Program-made: the position numbers and the translations under genes
In this document: positions 1 to 11,911 of the stretch, piece after piece
Layout: the number at the start of each line of letters is the position of its first letter
How positions within the stretch are numbered: the first letter of the stretch is position 1
Notes under the pieces: generated by a model
The model's database searches: none
What the model saw: only the letters and a program-made list of their open reading frames with translations
Told to the model about the DNA's origin: nothing
NCBI GenBank assembly: GCA_027596945.1
Contig: JADGJH010000593.1
Span: 1-16,342, forward strand
Source: Physocladia obscura
Lineage: Eukaryota > Chytridiomycota > Chytridiomycetes > Chytridiales > Chytriomycetaceae
DNA: 16,342 nt
Reading direction: 5' to 3'

Positions 1-13
1 TATATATATATAT
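1..13. repeat. (TA)n tract before the first visible exon
   Basis: An alternating TA run at the window edge merges into the 3' splice site (TATAG, AG at 14-15) of the first visible CFAP44 exon. Its full length lies outside the window. Confidence 0.7.
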
Positions 14-15
14 AG

Positions 16-3000
16 AATTTAGATGCTAAAGGGAGTACATTTGCAGCAGGATTCTCAGATGGTGTTCTCAGAATAATCACATACGAACTTCCACCAATAA
101 AAAACACAACGAAATCAGTCTTTACTTTGCAATACGTTTGTAAACCACATAAATGCCCAATTGCAGGAATTAGCATATCTTCAGATGGAGAATATTTGGC
201 AACCTTTGGAAGTACGGATCGAACAATATTTTTTTTCAAAATCATAAATAGTGCACTTGATGGCTTTGAAAATGATGACTCTACGCTAGCAACACCATTT
301 TACAAAGAAAATATAAAATTTGTTCCAATCGGATATATTGAACTTGAAGAATGCATCGAATCAATTTCATTTGCATATCCCAAAATGATAGGCACAAATG
401 CAGAAGATAGTGCAGATTCAGATTATGAAGAAACTGATGATGACGAAGATGAAGAAGAACAGAAAATTCAAAATATTGGCAGGTCAGCTCTGATTACATG
501 CAATTCTGGCGAAATGTTTTCCATCAAAGTGCCACATCCAGAAAGTGTGAACACACAAGTTACATTTCAACTCGACACAGTGCAATTGAAACTCAAACCA
601 TGGATCCTGAATGTTCCAACTCCAAAAGCAGTAGTATCACCGCTGCAGATTCCAAAAGATGGTGACGATCAAAAAATTGTGTCTGAGGCGATTTCGCAAA
701 ACATACCTGAAACTGACGGACAGGCTGTCGCACCTGGAGAAATTGTTGCAAAAAGTCCAGACCTGAAGGCAGATAAACGAATTGGATCAGCAATCCGGAA
801 AGTAAGAGGCCTTTCTATCACTAGTACTTCAGCTATTTCACGTGTATTATACCTCCCAATATCTGGTTACTTTTTTATTGCGATGGTCAACAAATATGGA
901 GAGAGTGAAATCAGGTCATGCAGGTTTAACTCTCGCAAAATGAGCAGGTAACATTGAATTAATCTTTGGAGCAAACCAACAAATTTTGTTTTAATGTGTG
1001 TGTGTGTGTGTGTGTGTGTATTATAGACTCATTCTTGTTGGAAATTCAAAATTCACAACCTTGAGATTATCACCTTCTGGAAAATATTTACTAGCTGGCA
1101 CCATGGACGGTACAACTTGTGTGCGCCAAATTAGTGTCAATGATATCACCATACCATCGCACTGGAAGCTTGGTCATGAAACATATGAGCAATATAGCAA
1201 ATCATTCAACGACTCCGTCCAACACATTAAAATTGAACGCGGAATTTCACAGTCAGATCCGCTACCTCGCGACCAAATTTTTGATGGGCAATTTTGGATG
1301 GGACATGTTCATGATTGTGACCGCGGCGTAATATCAAGCGTGGCAATTTCATTTGATGAAGCATTTATATGCTCTGCTGGTGCAGATGGCGGGATATTCA
1401 TGTTTAGAATAGCTTCAAATGCTATTGATGAACGGGAAGGTATTACCAAAAGCAAATTAACAAACGAAACTTACTGACATTTCTCGCCTGTTTTATTCAA
1501 AAGCACAAAATTTTGAAGGCTATGAGGCACCGGAAGAAGCAGAAACTGTGTTGGATATTACTGATAAAAGTGTTTACACAATTCAAGAAACCAAGGTCAA
1601 ATCAGAACGGGACCGCGAAATTGCTGAAGCGGAAAGTAAAAAGATAGTGGCCCGTCAAAAGATTAATGCGTTACGGTCCGAATACTTGAAAGTGTTATCG
1701 ACAATCGAGAACACCGACCACAAAACGCAATTTCCAGAAAATATGCAAGTCGATCCTGACTTGCATACAGATATTGGTACCAACAAATTTTTTCCCATTT
1801 TTTAATGAACAATATTCAATAGAAACCGAAACATCACAAAGGATTTCAAATGTTCGCAAAGAGCTTGAATGGATTTCAGAAAAGGAGTCAATTGGACCGA
1901 ATAAGTTACACAAAAAATTTTTGGACAATATTAAAACATCAAGTATTCATGTAACAGCGATCCAATCCCCAAGTGCTGTCAGTACATTCCGAACAACAAA
2001 ATTGCCAGAAAAAAGTGATATTTTCGGTCTTCAGAACATCATCAACAATAGTGAGCAGAATGTTACGGCATTGTTGAGTAGAGTTGGTATCAACACGGCA
2101 GATACTCACAAAGATGGGGGTGGCCTTGATATTGATGGCCAAAAGTCACAAAATCATGTGGTTAGCAAAAAAGCCACTGGGAAGCATGAACAAACGCAAT
2201 TAAATGATTCTCGATCGAAATTGGAGGTGCGAAAAGCACTGCGGGCAGAGCGGGCACAAATGTGGAAAACACTAATGGACGCCAAGCCAGATGCAAATTA
2301 CGAAGATAGGAGAGACGTTGCAGCTATTAGATATGCGGAAGCCCATATGGGTGACTACAAACTTAAAACAAGTGAAAAATATATTGTTCCTGAAAGTGAA
2401 AGAGTTGACGCCGATAAAAAACGGCGGCAAATTATTATATTAAAAGAAAGCATATTTGGCATCAAAGAGGTATGATTATTTCTCAGTAGTTTTAGCTTTG
2501 CTGATATTCTCAAAAGCAATTCAACGCGCAAATAATTGAGCTTCGAGACAGAAAGAAGCACATTTTAAAATATATAAAGGATCAAACTGAAAAAGTTCAA
2601 ACTTTCAATCGAAAACTTTTTAAACTCGGTCACACAAACAAAAATTTCTTGATTTCGATTCCCGAAATGGATCAAGGATGCTATCCTGAAGAGCGATATA
2701 AAGTTAGTGACGCAGATATCGAAAGCTTAAAAATGGAAGAGACTATTCAATCGATGCGCGGAGGCGGTGATGGAGACTTTGATGGATTTGGTGGTGGAGG
2801 TGGTGTCAATAACAAAACAGGAGCAAACGCAGTTCCAAAAACACAAGATTCAGCAGAGTCTGAGAGAGAAATACTGGAAATTAAACAAAAATTGGAAAAG
2901 GATGTTGATCGTGATATTTTCAAAAAAACTGAGCTTGAAATTGCTGAAGAGGAAGCTGAAAAGAAAGCTTTAATCTTTCAGCGAAATTCTATCCTGAAGG

Positions 3001-5124
3001 TGAGACAACTTCGTTTGCTCAAGCATTAAAAAAATTAATTCGTTTTTTAATGATGCAGAAACTTGAAAGCTATATCCAAGCTTTTGATAAAAGCGTGGAT
3101 ACATTAATGCATGAAAGAATAGCTTTAGAAGCAGGTGATGTTTACTTATTTTAAATGCTTAAAAAACAAAAAATAATCAACAAAGTAAAATGAAAAATGA
3201 ACAAAAGATGTGAAGCTGGTTGATATGAAGCTGCTCCTTCTTTATCGCGAATGGGTGCACCTCAAAGAATTTGAAAAACATGACAACTATCTCGCAGAAA
3301 AACTCCACACAAAACAATCAGAGAAAACTGAAATTGCAGTGAAGATAAAGGAATGCCAAGAAAAGTTGAATGGCAAGAAAGCTGAAGTAGAGGCAATTAT
3401 TGGCAGTGAGAAGGAGTTGCAGGAAGATTTTGTAAAGACTGCTAGCGCTCATAATAGCAAATACGAAGACTTTTTGACTAAAGTGTTCAAGAAAAAAATT
3501 AAACGAACGAAAGTAATGTATTCTTTGTTTTTTCTTTTTTTCCTTCAATTTCTGACAAAGTACATTCTCAGAAAAAAGTCAAGACTGAAGAGGACGGAGT
3601 AGAAGAAGAAGAGGAAGAAGAGGAAGAGGAAGAAGGTGTTTGTTTTTTCTGTCAACTTAATTTTATAAAAAAAATAAAAATAAAAAAAAAGATGACGATG
3701 ATGAGGATTTCGACGACGACGAAAGCGGTGGGGAAAATAATGAAGATGAAAGCCTCGATAGTTGTCCACCAGACCTGGATCCAACGGTCTTTAATCGAAT
3801 ATTAGAGCTTCGAGAAAGAAAGCTCGACCTTGAAGACGCGTTGGTTGAAATCCAAAAGGCCGTAGAGGTAAAAAATATATAATACAATATAATAAAAAGA
3901 ACTATCTAATATTCTCTCTCTCACTTCCCCAATTTCCGCATATAGACATTCAAAAAAGAAAACGACACTCTCATAAAAAAAGAAAAAGTAATCGATACCG
4001 CTCTGCGAAGCTCGGAATCCGAAATCCAAGATTTCCAAACGCAGAAACAGCGCAAACTGAATGAACTCGACGTGATTGTTCCACTGCGCTTGCATCAGAT
4101 TCAATACCTCGAAAATAACGCGCTTCCGCAAAATTTGAGCCAAGCATTAATTTTTGTTAATAATGGGCTTTATAAGCTGAAAAATCGGATAAAAGAATTG
4201 CAGCAGGTATATATATATATAAATATTCAATAATAATTTTTTTTAAATTTTTTTTCACAATTTTTTTTTCACAGGAAAAATTAGACATCCGTAAAAATCA
4301 CAAAGAATTGAAAAAAATGCATGTAGCGTTGATAAAATCGCGTAAAGAGAAACAGCAAAAACTGACTGAACTCGAAGGCCGGGCGACAGATGTGCAAATG
4401 CTCAAATTCGGACAAACGATTGATTTGGAAAAACTTGAACGGATGGGGATAAATCGTAGCGCCGATGAACTTTCTGAAAAACTGCAAAAGGAGGACGATA
4501 AACGATTGAAGGAATTGGAGTTCCGAAATGTAATTTATTTTTATCTGTTTTCTTTTTATTTTAATTATCAGAAATAATTCAAGAGAGAAATCAAACGCGT
4601 CAAAGACACATTAACAGACATGACTCGCCAAAACACAGTCCTTTTAGAAAACCTTGTTAATTTAACAGAAGCGCATCAGAATCTGGAAGAAGCCCTGAAT
4701 TTAAGTCAAGCAACTGTGGTACATGCTTCTTTACCAAAACAACCAAAATCTGACACAAAAAACAAAACAAAAACAAAAACAAAAAACCACTGTACAGAAC
4801 GCCGAATACTCGGGGCTCCAAAAAAAAGACGTCCTTGAACGAAACAAACTAATTTCTTTGGTCCAAACCCAAGCAAACGAAATCGACGCCTTGAAAAAAG
4901 AAATCGAACTTCTCATCAGGAAACCGCTAAGGCAACAGCAACAGCAACAGCTTGCTGCTGGCCCGAAAAATGCTAGTAAAATGCTACCAACATACCATCG
5001 CGCAAGTGGCGTCAAAATGGCAACTGTTAACAGCATCCCTTCAAATCCTGTGGCTGATGTCGAGTATCGTAACGACGAAGCGGTTTTGTATGAAGAAGAG
5101 GGACAAACTATCCATGCTATTTGA
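16..5124 (+). CDS. CFAP44: CFAP44 (FAP44/WDR52) axonemal protein, 5'-partial, 13 exons
   Basis: Exons I infer: 16-947, 1027-1439, 1504-1776, 1823-2469, 2517-2999, 3059-3134, 3208-3512, 3572-3635, 3692-3867, 3946-4206, 4275-4529, 4584-4718, 4798-5124. Joined length is 4,347 nt, giving 1,448 residues plus stop. Residues 1-445 are WD-repeat-like (SSDGEYLATFGSTDRT, SPSGKYLLAGTMDGTT, SFDEAFICSAGADGGIF) with an acidic loop in exon 1. The rest is coiled coil. CFAP44-like blocks include MGDYKLKTSEKYIVPESE, CPPDLDPTVFNRILELRERK, VPLRLHQIQYLENNAL and DVQMLKFGQTIDLEKLERMG. Exons 8-9 encode a run of Glu then Asp before the CPPDLDP block, where I recall the family is also acidic. The human protein is about 1,850 residues, so roughly 400 N-terminal residues lie upstream. 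Known role: with CFAP43 it forms the tether/tetherhead that restrains the inner dynein arm f/I1 motor domains. The sister protein CFAP43 is the main alternative, but the coiled-coil blocks favour CFAP44. Confidence 0.9.
995..1019. repeat. (TG)n microsatellite in CFAP44 intron 1
   Basis: Twelve and a half uninterrupted TG units lie in the 79-nt intron 948-1026, seven bases before the TATAG acceptor. On the sense strand the run forms much of the tract preceding the 3' splice site, so length changes could affect splicing of the intron. Confidence 0.95.
4530..4583 (+). other. CFAP44: CFAP44 intron 11, competing 3' splice sites
   Basis: Donor GTAATT at 4530. The first acceptor, CAG ending at 4571, would put TAA (4575-4577) in frame as the second codon of the next exon. 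A second acceptor 12 nt downstream, TTCAAG ending at 4583, skips that stop and opens the frame into REIKRVKDTLTDMTRQ, which continues the coiled coil. I chose 4583 for this reason. Confidence 0.7.
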
Positions 5125-5146
5125 ACCAAATGATGTTGCATCATGA

Positions 5147-5152
5147 AATAAA
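5147..5152 (+). terminator. AATAAA polyadenylation signal for CFAP44
   Basis: A canonical AATAAA lies 23 bp after the CFAP44 stop codon (5122-5124), right after a perfect 6-bp inverted repeat at 5130-5144. It lies between two convergent genes. No AATAAA is seen on the minus strand after the PFK-2/FBPase-2 stop within this 106-bp gap. Confidence 0.7.
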
Positions 5153-5230
5153 CATTAATTTGTTTGATATATAGAATTGATATAAATTTTTTTCAAAAGC
5201 ATCAAAAGGAATCCCTATATTCAAGAATTC

Positions 5231-7852
<2,622 letters not shown>

Positions 7853-9438
7853 CTTTTTTAATGAATAATTTTTTCATCACGTTTTTGTGGCTCAATTTGT
7901 TTTCCTGTTTCTTCGTCGGACACAATGATAACAACAAAGAAAAAAAACAATCCCAACATGAATACACAAACAATATTAAGTAACTTGGCCAATATGACCG
8001 AAAAATTTCCAAAGCAACTACATGCTCACAAAAATTGTACTACAAACGGTTCAACTGAAATGTTTTAATTAAATGACTTATTGATAAATGGTAATTTAGA
8101 ATTTGTGAAAGATACATAAAACTTCTCGTTATATTTTGGAATCTGAATTTGCCTCACAATAGAGTGCCTCTATTATGGCTGAATATTGTGTTCAGGATAA
8201 CATTTGGCCTACCCGAAACCAAAATCACTGAGGAAGATACAAAATAGCTGTAGTGTATTAACTAGTTTGGCAGTTAAATCCGTGAAACAAGAGAAGAGTT
8301 TTAATTACATAGCTTCATTCTATTATGATGACTAATATTACAAGTGAGCTTTAACAATTGGCGAAATACTGAGATTTGATTTTATGCTAATGATTTCGCT
8401 GAATTAACTTTCACAAACTTATGTTTATCTGATTTATATGATTTTACTTGACTGGACCATAACCAATTAGCTAATCAGGCTGATGGTATTTATGATATTA
8501 TTCGAACATTCGCAATAGAAAACATTACAAATGTGGGTAAATGTTTCCCCCTAAAAGTTGTGCGCAAACTCAAAACAAAACGGTTCTAAACAGATAAAAG
8601 TGGTTTTTTGCTTTGGTATCCGTATTAGCAGAAAGACTTTCATTTTTAATTTGCTTCGTAGGCAAGCAATTATTTATCATAAAATGGATATCCAAGGCAT
8701 CACAAATAATTAAAGCAAGCAGTTAAGAATAAAGATTATTATTTGAAAATATAAATAGTGTTTATTTAACAAGACTCTGAAAATATACAAATATAATGGT
8801 GGAAGCAATTAGAGAAGCAATCTTGCAAATGGAAAAAATTAGGTTCCGGATTCAAACGATATTCCGAGGGGATTTATCAATTTAGAAAGCCAAGCCATTG
8901 AGATACTGGCTGTGGGCATCTACACCAATCAGATGGTTGATGAAGAATGAATATAAATGCAATCTCCTATGGAGAAGCTAACTACAGCAACACAAGACCA
9001 ATATCGCTTCTGGAAACAGGTTAAAAGCTCATAGAAACAATATACAGCTAAAGGATCTCACCGGTAATCCAAGAAAGAAATTCATTGGGAATCCACAGCG
9101 TTGGTATACACATAGCTAAAGCAATAATAGAAAATTTGAAAGAACGTAAATAAGAACTCTATATCCTAGGACTGAAAATTAAAATTGCTTGAATCAGTAA
9201 ATATGAAAGTAGTTATACGAAGTTACATAAGAATCAAAGTGTCATAATCATACTTGGCATTCAATAACTTCATTGTAGTAAATTTCTTTTTCATCTTGTT
9301 TTTTAATTTATTTATTTATAAGTTTTGGCCGAAAGTTTTCGCTTACGCAAAAAAATTTTACTTTAAAAAAATTTTTCATGTTGTGGCAATAAAATTGCCA
9401 TTATATCAAACACAAAAATCAAATCAAATCAAATGCAC
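7853..9438. other. Intergenic region without a convincing gene
   Basis: About 1.6 kb of AT-rich DNA between the PFK-2/FBPase-2 start and the alcohol dehydrogenase promoter. The first few hundred bases should hold the minus-strand promoter, but I see no clear TATA box there. Only short open stretches occur: about 23 plus 44 codons split by one TGA near 8384-8587 (+), 29 codons from ATG 8797 (+), and 24 codons from about 8957 (+). The mildly charged, broken fragments between 8797 and 9120 could be remnants of an old gene or element. I recognise no domain in them. Confidence 0.5.
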
Positions 9439-9440
9439 AA

Positions 9441-9450
9441 TATATATAAA
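9441..9450 (+). promoter_or_regulatory. TATA box of the alcohol dehydrogenase gene
   Basis: TATATATAAA followed by GG lies about 75 bp upstream of the ATG at 9522, a normal TATA-to-start distance. A short tandem of AAATC units (about 9417-9433) precedes it. A second TATAAAAG at 9490-9497 is only 25 bp from the ATG and is a poorer candidate. Confidence 0.55.
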
Positions 9451-9521
9451 GGCCAAAAAAAATTTCTACGATTAAACAAAAACCAAACATATAAAAGCGA
9501 CAATCAAAGAAAACAGAAATC

Positions 9522-10715
9522 ATGGTGAAGAACACTGCCGAGATTGTCTACGCTGTTGGCGTCACCAACTCCACCGAAAAATTGCGCCTGATTGAAATTC
9601 CGCGTCGTGAAGTTGGTGAAACCGACGTCCGCATCAAGATCCAGTACACCGGCATTTGCCACAGTGACTTGCATTTCATCTGTCAAGAATGGGGCCCACT
9701 CGAGTTTCCCGCTGTTGCAGGTGACTTGCCAAAAAAAAACTCTTTAAATTAAACGTAAAATTACCCCACTTTACAATCTAGGCCAAGAAATCGTCGGTAT
9801 TGTGACCAACGTCGGCTCCGGTGTCTCCAAACACAAAATCGGCGACGCAGTTGGCGTTGGATGCTCCGTAGACTCCTGTCGTATCTGCACAAACTGCTCT
9901 CGTTACGCAGAGCCATATTGCAAAAACAGGGTAGTTGAAACATACCACTCTCCAACCGACGATGCCGTGGGCCACACACTTGGAGGATACTCGCAGGCAA
10001 TTGTCGTAGACGAAGAGTTCGTACTATCGATTCCAAAGAACCTAGATTTGGCTGGTACGGCTCCGTTGCTGTGTGCCGTGGTCACCGATTAGGCATTACG
10101 GCGTGAAAACAGGCAATCATGTTGCTGTTCTTGGACTGGGTGGGCTCGGCCATATGGGTTTGTTGCTGAGCAACAATGCGATAAGTAAAAAAAAAAAATT
10201 TCCCCCAATTTTGAACAGCTGTCAAGCTTGCAGTGGCTCGGCGCAAAAGTCACAGTCCTCACGCTCCTCAGGAAGAACCGAAGACGCATACAAACTCGGT
10301 GCTTCAAACGTAATTATTACTTCCGACACAGCCGCCTTCCAAGCAGCAACCGACACTGTTGACTATATTCTCGACACAGTCTCTGCAAAGCATGATATTG
10401 ACGCTCTCATTACTTTACTCAAAACGGATGGCAAGGTGATTATTCTCAGAGCCGGTGCGCCGTTTTAAATTAATCAAATGAGTCTGCTGATGAATCGCAT
10501 CAAAGTTGGTGGAAGTTTTGTTGGTGGAAATCAAGGAGACACAGGAGATGTTGGATTTTTGTGGAAAGCATGGCATTACAAGTGCTATTGAGCTTATTAG
10601 CGTTAACAAGACTGAGCAAACGTTTGAAAGAATTCTGAAAAGCGATGTAAAGTTCCGGTTTGTGCTTGATATTGCTGGGACTCTGAACAAGGATACTGTT
10701 ATTGAAGAAATTTAA
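9522..10715 (+). pseudogene. Zinc (NADP-type, Adh6/CAD-like) alcohol dehydrogenase pseudogene
   Basis: A nearly full-length medium-chain dehydrogenase can be followed through three frames. Exon 1 is 9522-9720 (GICHSDLH holds the first catalytic Cys). Intron 9721-9781 leads to exon 2, with the structural-zinc pattern C-x2-C-x2-C-x7-C (CRICTNCSRYAEPYC), APLLCAVVT and the Rossmann motif GLGGLGHM. A GTTTGT...CAG intron 10158-10218 restores GHMAVKLAVA across the junction. Breaks: frameshift near 10085, with 11 nt apparently lost between ACCG repeats; frameshifts near 10233 and 10258; TAA at 10466-10468; frameshift near 10525. The last segment (EIKETQEMLDFCGKHGI) ends at TAA 10713-10715. The catalytic zinc ligand in the usual GHE motif is Gln here (GQEIVG). 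An intact gene would encode a cytosolic alcohol/aldehyde oxidoreductase. Several separate lesions make assembly error less likely than true decay. Confidence 0.85.
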
Positions 10716-11130
10716 TAACTTTCACAAGCAGATTTTATCCTTACGGTGACGGCCTGGAATAAAATCTCATTATTGCTATGTAATAGTCTTTGCTTGCTGC
10801 TTAAACTTGACATTCGTTGCATGATAGTTTTGACTATGGATGTACGAGACTTCGCTGACACACAACTTTTGATGAGCGCGATTCCGGCGAAGAAAACCTG
10901 TTAAAGAATTTCTTGTCGCAGTCAAAAAAATGAAGAGTTTTACCTGTTGAATATTTATATTTCCCGTATTTGCAAATAATACGGCACTGTGATGAACCGG
11001 AAAAAAAGAAAAAAAAAAATTGCAAAAAGGCTATTTTAATTTACAATTCCTCAACTAAATGTTTCTTCGCACATAAATTTCCTTTATTAGTTTTCCTTAT
11101 TCAAGGTAAAGCCGAAGAACTTGCCTAAAA

Positions 11131-11298
11131 ATGCAAACTGAAAGAATTGTGATTGAAGATAGCAGCAGCAATGAGAGAATAACGCAAATCCACACGAGTA
11201 CGAGCCATGTTAACAACAGTAGACCCAACAAGAGACGCAATCCTTACATGCTTTGCACAAACTATAACACACCAGACTGCTTTAAGATTAATGTGTGA
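11131..11298 (+). CDS. Possible small ORF, 55 codons, unknown
   Basis: ATG 11131 to TGA 11298 encodes 55 residues, polar and basic in the middle (NNSRPNKRRNPYM), with two Cys near the end. There is no family resemblance, no signal peptide and no membrane segment. A chance ORF of this size is quite possible in this DNA, so this is only a candidate. Confidence 0.15.
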   Translation: MQTERIVIEDSSSNERITQIHTSTSHVNNSRPNKRRNPYMLCTNYNTPDCFKINV

Positions 11299-11435
11299 GG
11301 CAAAACATCTTCGCGCATCTCAAAATCCCAAAAAACTTGACCGTTGTAAAATGAAATCACTTTTCCGTCTTCACCCAACCACCACATTTATCCACTCCTG
11401 TGATGTTCTGACAAGAAATGAATGGAAAATGCAAG

Positions 11436-11440
11436 AAAAA
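11436..11440 (-). terminator. Pol III T5 terminator of tRNA-Ala
   Basis: Five T on the minus strand begin 14 nt after the tRNA 3' end. A run of four or more T is the standard Pol III stop signal. Confidence 0.75.
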
Positions 11441-11453
11441 TCACAATATCAAT

Positions 11454-11525
11454 TGGAGATTGAGGGGATTGATCCCTCGGCATCTCGCATGCAAAGCGAG
11501 CGCTCTACCACTGAGCTAAATCCCC
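11454..11525 (-). tRNA. tRNA-Ala (anticodon UGC)
   Basis: A 72-nt cloverleaf on the minus strand. The acceptor stem GGGGATT pairs with AATCTCC, including G3:U70, the alanine identity pair. The D arm is GCTC-AGTGGTA-GAGC, the anticodon arm CTCGC-TTTGCAT-GCGAG (anticodon TGC), the variable loop ATGCC, the T arm GAGGG-ATCAATC-CCCTC, with discriminator A73. There is no intron and no encoded CCA. The A-box region is canonical. The T loop starts with A where T54 is nearly universal in elongator tRNAs, so the B box deviates by one base. All stems pair fully, so I call it a likely functional gene with this one oddity. Confidence 0.92.
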
Positions 11526-11532
11526 ACATCGA

Positions 11533-11537
11533 CCGTA
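11533..11537. repeat. Left target-site duplication candidate (CCGTA)
   Basis: Five bases next to the left LTR match four of five with CAGTA (15985-15989) next to the right LTR. A 5-bp duplication is usual for Ty3/gypsy integrases; one mismatch fits an old insertion. Confidence 0.55.
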
Positions 11538-11911
11538 TGAGAATTAAAAATATTACAAGTAGGCAAAGTTGACTTGGAACGAGCGAAGCGACGAATATTC
11601 TTGAGCTGTGTCTCACACGGCGAAGTCTTCCTTTTTGTTTTAAAGCGAAGCAAAGTTTTTAATAAAGAATTCTCTGTTTATTTTAATTTCAATAGCTCTG
11701 AATTTATAGAGTTTCTGAAACAAAGTGAAATAAAATTTTTGGGCTGTGCAAGTAAAAATTTCATAAGGAAAATTGTGAAATGGAAAAGAACTTGTGGCTG
11801 ACAAATAGAAGAATAATAAAGGAAAATAAAAGATAATATGATAATAAAATATTAATATAATAGTAATAATTTCGAGTTGAAGTTACAGAAAACTAGTCAG
11901 TTTCCGTGATA
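11538..11911 (-). repeat. 3' LTR of the Ty3/gypsy element
   Basis: This 374-bp copy aligns along its length with 15591-15984. On the + strand it starts TGAGAATT and ends GTGATA, where the other copy ends GTGACA; the CA terminus has mutated here. It lacks a 7-9 bp segment near 11660 and a 9-bp segment near 11715 that are present in the other copy. It keeps several CpG sites lost there. The last pol codons and stop (11893-11895) lie inside this LTR. Confidence 0.88.

Larger units (their letters stand above)
10716..11453. other. Spacer between ADH pseudogene and tRNA gene
   Basis: About 740 bp with no recognisable gene. A 55-codon open frame starts with ATG at 11131 (MQTERIVIEDSSSNERIT) and stops at TGA 11296-11298. 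It is hydrophilic, Ser/Asn/Thr-rich and matches nothing I know. I found no splice pair that clearly extends it. Confidence 0.5.

Noticed and set aside
3545..3887. Minus-strand ORFs rich in Phe, Ser and Arg
   Set aside because: They are the complement of the Glu/Asp-coding and poly-A stretches in CFAP44.
4731..5144. 137-codon minus-strand ORF opposite the last CFAP44 exons
   Set aside because: Its Cys/Phe/Ser-rich product is the mirror of the Gln/Lys-rich coding strand, and the + strand frame has clear CFAP44 continuity.
8384..8587. Open stretch beginning FYANDFAELTF, reminiscent of a LINE RT YADD block
   Set aside because: It is short, has an internal TGA, and none of the flanking RT motifs can be found.
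9254..9475. 73-codon hydrophobic ORF upstream of ADH
   Set aside because: It is Phe/Lys/Ile-rich from AT-rich DNA and overlaps the TATA box region.
11207..11572. 121-codon ORF on +
   Set aside because: It runs antisense through the whole tRNA-Ala gene and into the left LTR, and its sequence matches no family; it is a chance frame.
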